Shown here: positions 7,019 through 14,525 of the stretch, piece by piece
Layout: every line of letters starts with the position of its first letter
How positions within the stretch are numbered: the first letter of the stretch is position 1
NCBI GenBank assembly: GCA_946544695.1
Contig: CAMNMO010000011.1
Coordinates: 1-19,878 of the forward strand
From: an uncultured Ruminococcus sp.
Lineage (GTDB): Bacteria > Bacillota > Clostridia > Oscillospirales > Ruminococcaceae
Direction: 5' to 3'
Length of the DNA: 19,878 bases
Notes under the pieces: model-generated
Told to the model about the DNA's origin: nothing
Database searches by the model: none
What the model saw: only the letters and a program-made list of their open reading frames with translations
Made by a program: the position numbers and the translations under genes

Positions 7019-7525
7019 ATGGAAATAACCGCAATGAAATGCCCGAAATGTGCGGGCAGCATAAACTATTTACCGGGACAGCGGGCAGTAAAATGCCCCT
7101 ACTGTGATTCGGTGCTGGATATCAAGGCTGACCCTGCTGAGACAGCACTTGACCTTGCACAGAAAAAATATCAGAATGCCGATGCTGCAAGAGTTGGTTA
7201 TCTGAATAAGCTGCGAAGCTGGAAAACCAAAGGCAGGATATTGCTTACAGTGCAGTTCGCTCTGACCATGATAGCTTATTTTCTCACCGAGATAAATTCA
7301 AAAGACACAGGCTTGTATAATTTTGGCATGATGCTGGTATTGGCTGTGTTCGTTTCCATTTTTGCAGGACCTATCTGGCTAAAGTCCAAAATACCCCCTG
7401 CCCCTCAGAACATCGAAGAACAGCTGAAACTGAAAGGTACTGTGCTGCTGACGATAAAGCTGGTGGCATTTTCCATTCTTGCAATGTTCCTGGGACTGCT
7501 TGCAGGTATCATCTTATATCGTTAG
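7019..7525 (+). CDS. Zinc-ribbon membrane protein, copy 1
   Basis: A 168-residue protein with an N-terminal zinc ribbon, Cys8-x2-Cys11 and Cys26-x2-Cys29 (CPKC and CPYC), followed by a charged helical linker (about 40-70) and three hydrophobic segments at about 73-91, 102-121 and 141-167. The likely topology puts the zinc ribbon in the cytoplasm. AGGGGA lies eight bases before the ATG. The next gene is a clear paralogue with the same layout, so the pair arose by tandem duplication. The function is unknown; similar ribbons head many membrane proteins of clostridia without a known role. Confidence 0.8.
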   Translation: MEITAMKCPKCAGSINYLPGQRAVKCPYCDSVLDIKADPAETALDLAQKKYQNADAARVGYLNKLRSWKTKGRILLTVQFALTMIAYFLTEINSKDTGLYNFGMMLVLAVFVSIFAGPIWLKSKIPPAPQNIEEQLKLKGTVLLTIKLVAFSILAMFLGLLAGIILYR

Positions 7526-7549
7526 ATAAATAAAAAATAGGAGAAGTAA

Positions 7550-8068
7550 ATGGAAATAACAGCAATACAGTGTCCGAAATGCGGTGGCGACATAAATTAT
7601 AAAGCGGGAGACCGTACCGTAAAATGCCCCTACTGCGATCTGATGCTTGAGATAAAAGCTGAGCCCGCCGAGATCGAACTTGAAAAGACAAAAAAAGAAT
7701 ATAGAGATATCGAGCAGTTCAGACAGGAATACGCCAAAAAGACAAAGCGTTGGAAACGCCGCACTTATATCTACTATGCTGCCGCATTCCTGCTGACTAT
7801 AGCTACATTCCTGCTTGTCACATTCAGCAAAAATCATTCGGGTGGCTATGAAGCAGGAAAGGGAATGTTTCTTCTGCTGTGCTTTTCATTTCTTGCAGTA
7901 CCCCTTATCTTCACGCAAATGGTGCCTGTTGCCCCGAAAGAGGTCGAAGAACAGCTGCGGATAAAGTCGGGATTTCTCTGTGCTGTCAAGATCGCAGGCA
8001 TGGCACTGCTGATCTCGCTGGCTGGTGCTTTGATATTTTTTCTTATCTTCAACGCCTTAGGCCGCTGA
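7550..8068 (+). CDS. Zinc-ribbon membrane protein, copy 2
   Basis: A 172-residue paralogue of the gene 24 bases upstream. Both begin MEITA, both have Cys8, Cys11, Cys26 and Cys29, and both share VKCPYCD and a later P-AP-x2-EEQL motif between the second and third hydrophobic segments. Membrane segments are at about 73-91, 106-123 and 142-167. The linker (40-70) is more basic than in copy 1. The DNA is similar over the first 130 bases and diverges through the membrane part, so the duplication is not recent. AGGAGA precedes the ATG closely. A possible partnership of the two proteins in one membrane complex is speculation. Confidence 0.8.
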   Translation: MEITAIQCPKCGGDINYKAGDRTVKCPYCDLMLEIKAEPAEIELEKTKKEYRDIEQFRQEYAKKTKRWKRRTYIYYAAAFLLTIATFLLVTFSKNHSGGYEAGKGMFLLLCFSFLAVPLIFTQMVPVAPKEVEEQLRIKSGFLCAVKIAGMALLISLAGALIFFLIFNALGR

Positions 8069-8123
8069 AAAGCAGACCTTGAAGAAAGGAACGAGATAAC
8101 AGCGCCTGAAAGCGAGGACTGAT

Positions 8124-8334
8124 ATGGAAAGACGATTCCCGAGATTTAAGTATCACCCCGACCCTGTTGGCACAGGGGCTTTCAAAAAGCAGACTGCCCC
8201 GGACAGGTGCGAATGCTGCCATGTTTGAAACTGATGTTATCAGAGAGAATATGTATAACGGCGGCAGCCTGCAAGGGTATCTGTTTAAATGCCTTGTCTG
8301 CGGCAAATATCAGCTTTATGCCGACTGCGGCTGA
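8124..8334 (+). pseudogene. Remnant of a CbrC-family (UPF0167) gene with internal deletion
   Basis: The ATG at 8124, after GAGGA, starts a frame reading FPRFKYHPDPVGTGAFK and CECC, the typical N-terminus of CbrC/UPF0167 proteins, then stops at TGA 8226-8228. In another frame, 8233-8334 reads ENMYNGGSLQGYLFKC, then LVCGKYQLYADCG and a stop, the typical C-terminus of the same family. Members are usually near 180-200 residues, so about 110-130 internal residues are missing and the halves are out of frame. The join lies near 8215-8232. This accounts for most of the 8069-8430 interval; the rest (8335-8430) holds only the purH leader and a weak TATAAT at 8365-8370 without a good -35. Confidence 0.75.
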
Positions 8335-8430
8335 ACATAAAGACGCAGAGCACGGCAGATGATCTATAATGAAAACACCACAAGAAAATTGTGGATAAGA
8401 TAAACTTGATTATTAACGGAGGTAATCACA

Positions 8431-9612
8431 ATGGCAAATGAGATGCTTTTGAAGTACGGCTGTAATCCTAACCAGAAGCCGTCAAGAGTTTTTATGGAGG
8501 ACGGCAAGGATCTGCCCATCGAGGTCCTCAACGGCAAGCCCGGCTACATCAACCTGCTTGATGCTTTCAACGGCTGGCAGCTGGTAAGGGAGCTGAAGGC
8601 TGCAACAGGTATGTGCGCTGCAACTTCCTTCAAGCATGTTTCACCCGCAGGCGCAGCTGTCGGCAGACCCCTGACCGAGACTGAGGCTAAGATCTATTTC
8701 GTTGACGATCTGGGTGAGCTGTCTCCTATGGCTTGCGCTTATGCAAGGGCAAGGGGCGCAGACAGAATGTCCAGCTACGGCGACTTCATCGCACTTTCTG
8801 ACGTATGCGATGTTCCCACCGCAAAGATGATACAGCGTGAGGTATCCGACGGCATAATCGCTCCGGGCTATACCGATGAAGCACTGGAGATACTCAAGTC
8901 CAAGAGAAAGGGTACCTACAACATCATCAAGATAGATGAGAACTATGTTCCCGCTGAGATCGAGCGCAAGCAGGTGTTCGGCGTGACCTTCGAGCAGGGC
9001 AGGAACGAGCTGAAGATAGACAAGGAACTGCTGGCTAACATTGTTACCGAAAACAAGGATATCCCCGATGACAAGCTGGAGGATCTCATCATCTCACTGA
9101 TAACCCTGAAGTATACCCAGTCCAACTCGGTATGCTATGTCAAGAACGGACAGGCTATCGGTATCGGCGCAGGTCAGCAGTCGAGAGTACACTGCACAAG
9201 GCTGGCAGGCAGCAAGGCTGACAACTGGTGGCTGAGACAGAACCCGAAGGTAATGGCACTGCCTTTCAAGGACGATATCCGCAGACCCGACCGTGATAAC
9301 GCCATCGACGTTTACATAGGCGATGAGTATGAGGATGTTCTGGCAGAGGGCGAGTGGCAGAGGATATTCAAGACCAAGCCCGAGCCGCTGACCGCTGAGG
9401 AGAAGAAGGAGTGGCTGGCTAAGAATACCGACGTTTGTCTGGGTTCAGATGCGTTCTTCCCCTTCGGTGACAACATCGAAAGGGCTAAGAAGTCAGGCGT
9501 TGCTTACATTGCAGAGCCGGGCGGATCCATCAGAGATGACAACGTTATCGAGACATGCAACAAGTACGGCATGGCTATGGCGTTCACAGGCATCAGACTG
9601 TTCCATCACTGA
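8431..9612 (+). CDS. purH: AICAR transformylase (stand-alone, no cyclohydrolase domain)
   Basis: Phosphoribosylaminoimidazolecarboxamide formyltransferase, 393 residues, converting AICAR to FAICAR with 10-formyltetrahydrofolate. It corresponds to only the C-terminal part of bifunctional PurH; the ~200-residue N-terminal IMP cyclohydrolase (MGS-fold) domain is absent and no such domain is encoded upstream. Conserved elements are KYGCNPNQKPS at the start, SFKHVSPAG with the active-site Lys68-His69, GIGAGQQSRVHCTRLAG, SDAFFPFGDNIERA, and EPGGSIRDDNV near the end. ACGGAGGT lies eight bases before the ATG. The gene ends TGATG, its stop overlapping the start of the first lipoprotein. Its product would pass FAICAR to the PurO-type enzyme at 5602. 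Confidence 0.93.
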   Translation: MANEMLLKYGCNPNQKPSRVFMEDGKDLPIEVLNGKPGYINLLDAFNGWQLVRELKAATGMCAATSFKHVSPAGAAVGRPLTETEAKIYFVDDLGELSPMACAYARARGADRMSSYGDFIALSDVCDVPTAKMIQREVSDGIIAPGYTDEALEILKSKRKGTYNIIKIDENYVPAEIERKQVFGVTFEQGRNELKIDKELLANIVTENKDIPDDKLEDLIISLITLKYTQSNSVCYVKNGQAIGIGAGQQSRVHCTRLAGSKADNWWLRQNPKVMALPFKDDIRRPDRDNAIDVYIGDEYEDVLAEGEWQRIFKTKPEPLTAEEKKEWLAKNTDVCLGSDAFFPFGDNIERAKKSGVAYIAEPGGSIRDDNVIETCNKYGMAMAFTGIRLFHH

Positions 9613-10472
9613 TGAGGATAACAGCAATTATCGCAGCAGCGGTCATGGCGCTTTGCCTGACCGCCTGTGCTGCGGATAAGGATAGTTCGGCGGAAAGCTC
9701 CAAAAAGGCTGACAGCAGCGCTGCGGTTGCGGAAGCTTCGGGCGCAGACATTTCCGAGGAAAGCAGCGAGGTATCCGAAGAAAGCAGCGAGGTCTCCGAA
9801 GGAAGCAGCAAAGCCGCCGAAGAAAGCAGTGAAGCTGCCAAAGAAAGCAGTAAGGCAGACGACAGCAGCGAAGCTGAAAAGGAAAGCAGCGAAGTTCCCG
9901 AAAGCAGTCAGGCTGATGAGGAAAGCGAAGCTGAGGAACAGCCCCAGGAAAACAGCGTGCCCGATGAAAATGCCGAACAGCCAAATGTTATAGATGACGA
10001 TATCTCACTGGTGACGGGTACGGGTTACAGCGTGAATATCGACCTGACAAGATGGGTAGATGTGACAGACCAGGCAGCGCCGCTGGCAAACAACAGTCAG
10101 GGCACTGTGCTTGAACATGTCTACGGCTGGCTGCCGGACGGCAAGTCGTCATGCGCCTTTGCTATCTCGGACCTGGGTACAGAGACCACCGAGATAGACT
10201 TGCATCAGGTAAAAGCCATGATAGATTCGCAGGCGACCCCCGAAGGTCAGATATTCATAGGCAGCGAGGTGTGCAGTCAGGGAGGTTACAACTGGGTGCG
10301 TGCCGAGTATGACCTGGACGCATCTGTCTACGGCGAAAGCGCAAGGTCGGTGCAGTATAACGGTTTTTACGGCACCTATCAGATGACGGTGTCATTCTCC
10401 ATAGCCGAGAACAGTATCGGCAATATGGACGATGATATCAACGCCATCATAGATTCGATACAATTAGGATAA
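9612..10472 (+). CDS. Lipoprotein 1 with Ser/Glu heptad linker
   Basis: A 286-residue secreted lipoprotein. The ATG at 9612 overlaps the purH stop, and translation probably depends on coupling because no ribosome site is seen. Residues 1-18 form a signal peptide ending in the lipobox L-T-A-C, with Cys19 as the lipidation site. Residues 20-130 are an extended, acidic, low-complexity linker of Ser and Glu with a seven-residue period. A folded domain follows from about 135, beginning GTGYSVNIDLTRWVD and ending in an acidic helix DDDINAIIDSIQLG. The same domain pattern appears in the next two genes. The overall pattern recalls PsbP/Mog1-like folds, but this is a weak inference. The function is unknown; the protein should sit on the outer face of the membrane. 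Confidence 0.8.
   Translation: MRITAIIAAAVMALCLTACAADKDSSAESSKKADSSAAVAEASGADISEESSEVSEESSEVSEGSSKAAEESSEAAKESSKADDSSEAEKESSEVPESSQADEESEAEEQPQENSVPDENAEQPNVIDDDISLVTGTGYSVNIDLTRWVDVTDQAAPLANNSQGTVLEHVYGWLPDGKSSCAFAISDLGTETTEIDLHQVKAMIDSQATPEGQIFIGSEVCSQGGYNWVRAEYDLDASVYGESARSVQYNGFYGTYQMTVSFSIAENSIGNMDDDINAIIDSIQLG
9756..9911 (+). repeat. 21-base coding repeat, Ser-Ser-Glu heptads
   Basis: About seven to eight units of roughly 21 bases encode heptads of the form [E/K]-E-S-S-[E/K]-x-x; the Ser-Ser pairs fall at residues 51, 58, 65, 72, 79, 85, 92 and 98. The first five are in exact seven-residue register and the later ones slip by one residue. Replication slippage is the likely source of length change here. 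Confidence 0.75.
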
Positions 10473-10518
10473 AAGAGCCGTGTGATACGGCAGGAAAGTA
10501 AAATGAGGAGAGACTAGA

Positions 10519-11220
10519 ATGAAAAAAGCTATCATAGCAGCTGTTGCTGCGGCACTGGTATTGTCACTGGCAGCCTGCGGAGAAAGCAGCGATGCACAGG
10601 AAAGCAAGGCTGAGACCACCACCACGACCGCTGCCGAAAATAAGGAAGCCGAGAATACCGATGGTGAGGATAAGGACGATGCCGACAGCGAAGCAGAGAA
10701 CGCTGCTGAGACAGAGGCACCCGCCGAAACAGAATCCGCTGCCGAAACAGAGGCTCCCGCTGAGGACGGCAAAGAGGTATTCAATGCGGGCAACTTTACC
10801 TTTGAGTTTGATAATAACGACTGGATAGTCACCAGAAATGAGGGCGTAGGCTGTAAGCTTAGCCACGTTGTCAATGATGAGCAGGCTGAAAATTATTCCT
10901 ATCAAGTGGTCATCAATGTTGAGACAGGCTATGACTATGACACTGTAAAGCAGGGCGTTCTCTCGCTGTATGAAGGCAATGCCGTGCTGGGCGACCCCAC
11001 CGATGAGGAACTCAACGGAATGCCCGTTGAAAGGATACATGGCGAACTCAACGGCGATGGTTCCGCTGCTATGGCTGATATAGACCTGTTGTTCTGCCAG
11101 CCCGAGGGCGAGGAAGGCACACTGGTCGTAAGGTTCACAAAGGTGAGCATCGACGGCAGCAGCTTCGAGGAAGCAGAGGAAGATATCAACGAGCTGCTTG
11201 CAAGCATCAGCCACAACTGA
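10519..11220 (+). CDS. Lipoprotein 2 with Thr/Glu/Ala linker
   Basis: A 233-residue lipoprotein. The ATG at 10519 follows GAGGAGA. The signal peptide is MKKAIIAAVAAALVLSLAAC, with lipobox L-A-A-C and Cys20 as the anchor. Residues 21-87 form an acidic disordered linker with a Thr5 run (about 33-37) and repeats of the type AETEAPAE. The folded domain starts near residue 90 with AGNFTFEFDNNDWIV and ends in an acidic amphipathic helix (EEAEEDINELLASI). The FxFxxDxxxW start and the closing helix are shared with lipoproteins 1 and 3, so I take the three as paralogues with unrelated linkers. The function is unknown. It lies 46 bases after lipoprotein 1 on the same strand. Confidence 0.85.
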   Translation: MKKAIIAAVAAALVLSLAACGESSDAQESKAETTTTTAAENKEAENTDGEDKDDADSEAENAAETEAPAETESAAETEAPAEDGKEVFNAGNFTFEFDNNDWIVTRNEGVGCKLSHVVNDEQAENYSYQVVINVETGYDYDTVKQGVLSLYEGNAVLGDPTDEELNGMPVERIHGELNGDGSAAMADIDLLFCQPEGEEGTLVVRFTKVSIDGSSFEEAEEDINELLASISHN

Positions 11221-11243
11221 TAAACTGACGTAAAGCGGGTTAG

Positions 11244-11957
11244 ATGATGAAAAGAACAGTGATAGCTGCACTTGCAGCACTGCTTGCCGTAACGATGACG
11301 GCTTGCGGAAACAAGGATAAGAAGGATGGCTCGGGCAGAGTTGAAAAGCTGCCGCCCGTCACACAGCAGGCAACAGCCGAGGAGGATACCACCGAAGCAG
11401 AGGAAACGGCTGCACCCGAAACGACACAGGCAGAAGAAAGCGACGAGCCTGTGGTGATAGAGCTCAAAGACCCCGATGCCGAAGACAGCGGGGCGGAAAG
11501 CAAGGCTGCGGATAACGCTGCTGCCGGCGCCCCATTCACTTTCAAAGCTGACAGCAGCAAGTGGATAGTTGAACAGGACGATGTCAGCGCTGCCATAACT
11601 TACAACAGCGATGACATACAGTTTGCAAAGGGCAACTGCACCGTCATGATAAATGCACGTACCGTTGAGGATATGGAGGACAGAGGGCTCAGTGAACTGG
11701 CAGATGCAATAGTCGATTCAAAGGGGCTGACCGATAAGGTGACTGTCAGCAGCCGTGGCGAAAGCGTGTTGGGCGGACATGATGCCTATAAACTCAGCTG
11801 CCTGTATACCGTCAATGGCGTAGAGTTCGACCTGGATATCTACGTGATGGCAGAGGGCACACAGGTCATCGAGACATGGGTGATGTCCTACAAGGACTGC
11901 ACAGATGCGATGCAGGAAAACTTTGAACAGGTGCTGGACACCGTGGCGTTTAAATAA
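11244..11957 (+). CDS. Lipoprotein 3
   Basis: A 237-residue lipoprotein. The lipobox M-T-A-C places the lipid anchor at Cys21 (Cys20 if the second of two adjacent ATGs, at 11247, is used). The ribosome site is weak. Residues 22-97 are a low-complexity acidic linker containing TTEAEE and ETTQAEES. The folded domain starts near residue 99 as GAPFTFKADSSKWIV, aligning with lipoprotein 2, and contains SRGESVLGGHDAYKLSCLY, a turn often seen in PsbP/Mog1-like folds. It ends QENFEQVLDTVAF. It is separated from lipoprotein 2 by 23 bases and from purD by 47. A short TCCCT/AGGGA hairpin follows the stop but lacks a U run, so purD is probably reached by read-through. Confidence 0.83.
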   Translation: MMKRTVIAALAALLAVTMTACGNKDKKDGSGRVEKLPPVTQQATAEEDTTEAEETAAPETTQAEESDEPVVIELKDPDAEDSGAESKAADNAAAGAPFTFKADSSKWIVEQDDVSAAITYNSDDIQFAKGNCTVMINARTVEDMEDRGLSELADAIVDSKGLTDKVTVSSRGESVLGGHDAYKLSCLYTVNGVEFDLDIYVMAEGTQVIETWVMSYKDCTDAMQENFEQVLDTVAFK

Positions 11958-12004
11958 GTCCCTATCGTCAGGGAAAAACAATTTCAGATAAAGGATGTGT
12001 TTTT

Positions 12005-13363
12005 ATGAAAATACTGGTAGTTGGCGGCGGCGGACGTGAGCATGCCATCATCGCTAAGCTGGCACAGTCGCCTAAGGCTGAGAAGATATACTGCACCCCG
12101 GGAAACGGCGGTATAGCAGCAATGGCTGAATGCTTCGATGTGGGAGCGACCGATATCGACGGCGTTGTGGCACTGGCTAAAAAGCTGGCTGTCGATCTTG
12201 TGGTAGTTGCACCCGATGACCCGCTGGTGCTGGGCATGGTGGACGCTTTGCAGGCTGAGGGCTTCATGACATTCGGTCCTAAGAAGGCTGCGGCTATCAT
12301 CGAGGGCTCAAAGGTGTTCTCAAAGGAACTCATGAAGAAATACGGCATACCCACCGCAGGCTACGAGGTATTCAAGGACAGCGAGTCTGCCATAGCTTAC
12401 GTAAAGAAACAGAACAGCTATCCCGCAGTTATCAAGGCTGACGGACTGGCACTGGGCAAGGGCGTTATACTGGCACAGAATGAGGAAGAAGCTGTTGCTG
12501 CCATCAAGGAAATGATAGACGAGAAAAAGTTCGGTGATTCAAGCACCACCATAGTTGTGGAAGAATTCCTGACAGGTCCCGAGGTATCTGTACTCAGCTT
12601 TACCGACGGCAAGGTGGTAGTCCCCATGCTGTCATCTATGGACCACAAGCGTGCACTTGACAACGATGAGGGTCTCAACACAGGCGGAATGGGTACTGTT
12701 GCACCAAACCCCTATTATACAGAGGATATCGCAAAGGAGTGCATGGAGAAGATATTCCTGCCGACCATAAATGCGATGAATGCCGAGGGCAGGACTTTTG
12801 AAGGCTGCCTGTATTTCGGACTGATGCTGACACCTAAGGGTCCTAAGGTGATCGAGTACAACTGCCGTTTCGGTGACCCCGAGACACAGGTGGTACTGCC
12901 CATGTTAAAGACCGACCTTGTGGATATCATGGAAGCTATCTATGAACACAAGCTGGGCGATATTAACGTTGAGTGGTCTGAGGGCAGCTGCGCATGCGTC
13001 ATCATGGCAAGCGGCGGATATCCTCTCTCATATCCTAAGGGCATCGAGATAAACGGTCTTGATGACAAGGGTCAGGCTGAAGGCGTGCAGGTGTTCCATG
13101 CGGGCACCAAGCTGGCTGACGGAAAGTTCCTTACCAGCGGCGGCAGAGTGCTGGGCGTTACCGCAAAGGGTCTTACACTGAAGGCTGCGCTTGAAAAGGC
13201 TTATGCAGGTGTTGACAAGATAAGCTTTGAGGGTGCGCATTTCAGAAAGGATATCGGTCAGAGGGCACTGAAAGCCATCGACAATAACGACCCGCTCCAT
13301 CTTGGCTACAAGGACGATATGGAGGACTATATCGAAGAAAACGGCGTTTACCTGAGACAGTGA
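12005..13363 (+). CDS. purD: GAR synthetase PurD
   Basis: Phosphoribosylamine-glycine ligase, 452 residues, an ATP-grasp enzyme making GAR from phosphoribosylamine, glycine and ATP. ILVVGGGGREHAI (3-15) is the N-terminal Rossmann-like signature. VIKADGLALGKGV is the ATP-binding strand, EEFLTGPEVSVLSF is the central GxEVSV motif, and VIEYNCRFGDPETQVVLP carries the metal-binding Glu and Asn. The C-terminus extends somewhat beyond the usual 420-430 residues, with an acidic tail (DDMEDYIEENGVY). AAAGGA lies about nine bases before the ATG. It is the last gene of the cluster, followed by a strong terminator. It supplies the substrate for PurN; the product of PurF is its substrate. Confidence 0.95.
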   Translation: MKILVVGGGGREHAIIAKLAQSPKAEKIYCTPGNGGIAAMAECFDVGATDIDGVVALAKKLAVDLVVVAPDDPLVLGMVDALQAEGFMTFGPKKAAAIIEGSKVFSKELMKKYGIPTAGYEVFKDSESAIAYVKKQNSYPAVIKADGLALGKGVILAQNEEEAVAAIKEMIDEKKFGDSSTTIVVEEFLTGPEVSVLSFTDGKVVVPMLSSMDHKRALDNDEGLNTGGMGTVAPNPYYTEDIAKECMEKIFLPTINAMNAEGRTFEGCLYFGLMLTPKGPKVIEYNCRFGDPETQVVLPMLKTDLVDIMEAIYEHKLGDINVEWSEGSCACVIMASGGYPLSYPKGIEINGLDDKGQAEGVQVFHAGTKLADGKFLTSGGRVLGVTAKGLTLKAALEKAYAGVDKISFEGAHFRKDIGQRALKAIDNNDPLHLGYKDDMEDYIEENGVYLRQ

Positions 13364-13371
13364 TAACAGCG

Positions 13372-13406
13372 AAGCCCCTTTCCCGTGCATGGGAGAGGGG
13401 CTTTTT
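13372..13406 (+). terminator. Rho-independent terminator after purD
   Basis: AAGCCCCTTTCCC (13372-13384) pairs with GGGAGAGGGGCTT (13391-13403), 13 bp including one G-U, around the six-base loop GTGCAT. The run TTTTT (13402-13406) follows. It acts on the + strand only; the - strand side has no U run. Confidence 0.92.
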
Positions 13407-13435
13407 GCATCTGTCGTTTTTTGGGGAAATGCTTA

Positions 13436-14197
13436 TCAGTCGTCAGTGTAGCCGTGTGCTTCCAGCTTGGCTGCGGTGTTGACGTATGCTGTGTTCATGG
13501 CAAGCCAGATGATGCCTATGCATATCATCGGCATAAGCCCGAAGCGCAGCAGCATCTGCAATATGAATGCCGCCATCCACACGACGTAACATGTAAGTGT
13601 ACCCGCACGGTAAGCCTCAAAGCCCGCACGCCAGATTATCTGTTTCTGGGCTTCGTCGCAGCTTGCTATCCATTTTTTCTGGAACTTGGGGTCAAAGGTC
13701 GAGCCACGCTTTTCGGGGTTCAGTTCCTTTTCAAATGAGACTATCTTCTCGTTCATTATCAGGAACCATATCATGCCCGCAAGGAATGCCACGTTCGGCA
13801 CGATGGCTATGGGTTTTATGTTTTCAAGCAGAAAATAGCTTGTGCAGGAATACAGGATAGTGTTGAGTATCATGCCTGTCGAGACAAGTTTCAACGGGTT
13901 GTTCATGTTGTTTTCTATCTCGTCTAAAAGATCCTCGTCATCGGGGTCACGGTTGGCGGCTTGCTTTTTTATGCAATAGAACTGTCCCGCCGCACAGATA
14001 AGGGGGATGAAGGTGGCAGCGATGTGTATGGCAGCCAGCATAGCGCCGAAAGCATTGTGGTCCTTGATCTTGAAAAAAGACTTGAAGTCCACATCACGAG
14101 TCTGGTGACCCAATACCCTCCCGACCACATATCCTATCAGAAACATGCCCACCGTCAGCAGGGCAGCTTTCAGCAAAAGCTTTAAATTCTTATTCAT
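13436..14197 (-). CDS. DUF3169-family six-TM membrane protein
   Basis: A 253-residue integral membrane protein matching my recollection of DUF3169, a family of Firmicutes proteins usually encoded beside a small XRE regulator, as here. The start at 14197 has GAGGAGG six bases upstream and overlaps the regulator's stop by eight bases; the in-frame start at 14218 lacks such a site. Hydrophobic helices lie at about 8-29, 49-75, 103-123, 130-148, 198-217 and 219-240. Between helices 4 and 5 a cytoplasmic loop holds NEKIVSFEKELNPEKRGSTF and FQKKWIASCDEAQ, the part I find most characteristic. The function of the family is unknown. It is the last gene of the - strand unit. Confidence 0.78.
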   Translation of the reverse strand: MNKNLKLLLKAALLTVGMFLIGYVVGRVLGHQTRDVDFKSFFKIKDHNAFGAMLAAIHIAATFIPLICAAGQFYCIKKQAANRDPDDEDLLDEIENNMNNPLKLVSTGMILNTILYSCTSYFLLENIKPIAIVPNVAFLAGMIWFLIMNEKIVSFEKELNPEKRGSTFDPKFQKKWIASCDEAQKQIIWRAGFEAYRAGTLTCYVVWMAAFILQMLLRFGLMPMICIGIIWLAMNTAYVNTAAKLEAHGYTDD

Positions 14198-14402
14198 TGT
14201 TGTCCTCCTCATATTCAAAAATATCTTCTACTTTTACATTGCATATCTTTGCAAGTTTTAGTGCAAGTGTGACTGATGGCGAATAATCTCCACGCTCGAT
14301 CTGACTTATGGTCTGCCTTGAAGTCCCGGCAAGTTTACCCATTTCTGCCTGATTGACGCCCAATCTCGCACGCATTTCCTTCAAATGATTGTAAAGCGGC
14401 AT
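14190..14402 (-). CDS. XRE-family transcriptional regulator
   Basis: A 70-residue DNA-binding protein that is essentially a single Cro/CI-type helix-turn-helix. The turn is at about 17-37, with NQAEMGKLAGTSRQTISQIE followed by RGDYSPS. The ATG at 14402 has AAGGA eight bases upstream and gives the usual family length; an in-frame ATG at 14435 is less likely. The C-terminus is acidic (EYEEDNNE). Genes of this shape sit beside DUF3169 membrane proteins and probably repress their own operon. The palindromes at 15607-15661 are candidate operators, though nothing in the sequence ties them to this protein rather than another regulator. Confidence 0.9.
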   Translation of the reverse strand: MPLYNHLKEMRARLGVNQAEMGKLAGTSRQTISQIERGDYSPSVTLALKLAKICNVKVEDIFEYEEDNNE

Positions 14403-14525
14403 ATCAGCGCTCCTTCCATATATTAGATCATACATATTGTTGTCCTTTCTTTTGTCTTTGTGCTGTGCCTGAGACCTATCTGTATTTTTATCGGCTGTTT
14501 AACGGCACAGCTGTGTTGTCTTTTG

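Noticed and set aside
8342..8370. Promoter for purH with TATAAT at 8365-8370
   Set aside because: No acceptable -35 at 16-18 bases upstream and no extended -10; left as a weak possibility only.
9756..9911. Repeats as a CRISPR-like array
   Set aside because: The units are contiguous 21-base coding heptads without spacers and stay in frame within a lipoprotein linker.
10564..11280. Long antisense frame (238 codons) opposite lipoproteins 2 and 3
   Set aside because: It lies opposite biased, repetitive coding sequence, has no ribosome site or recognisable domain, and the sense frames have clear signal peptides.
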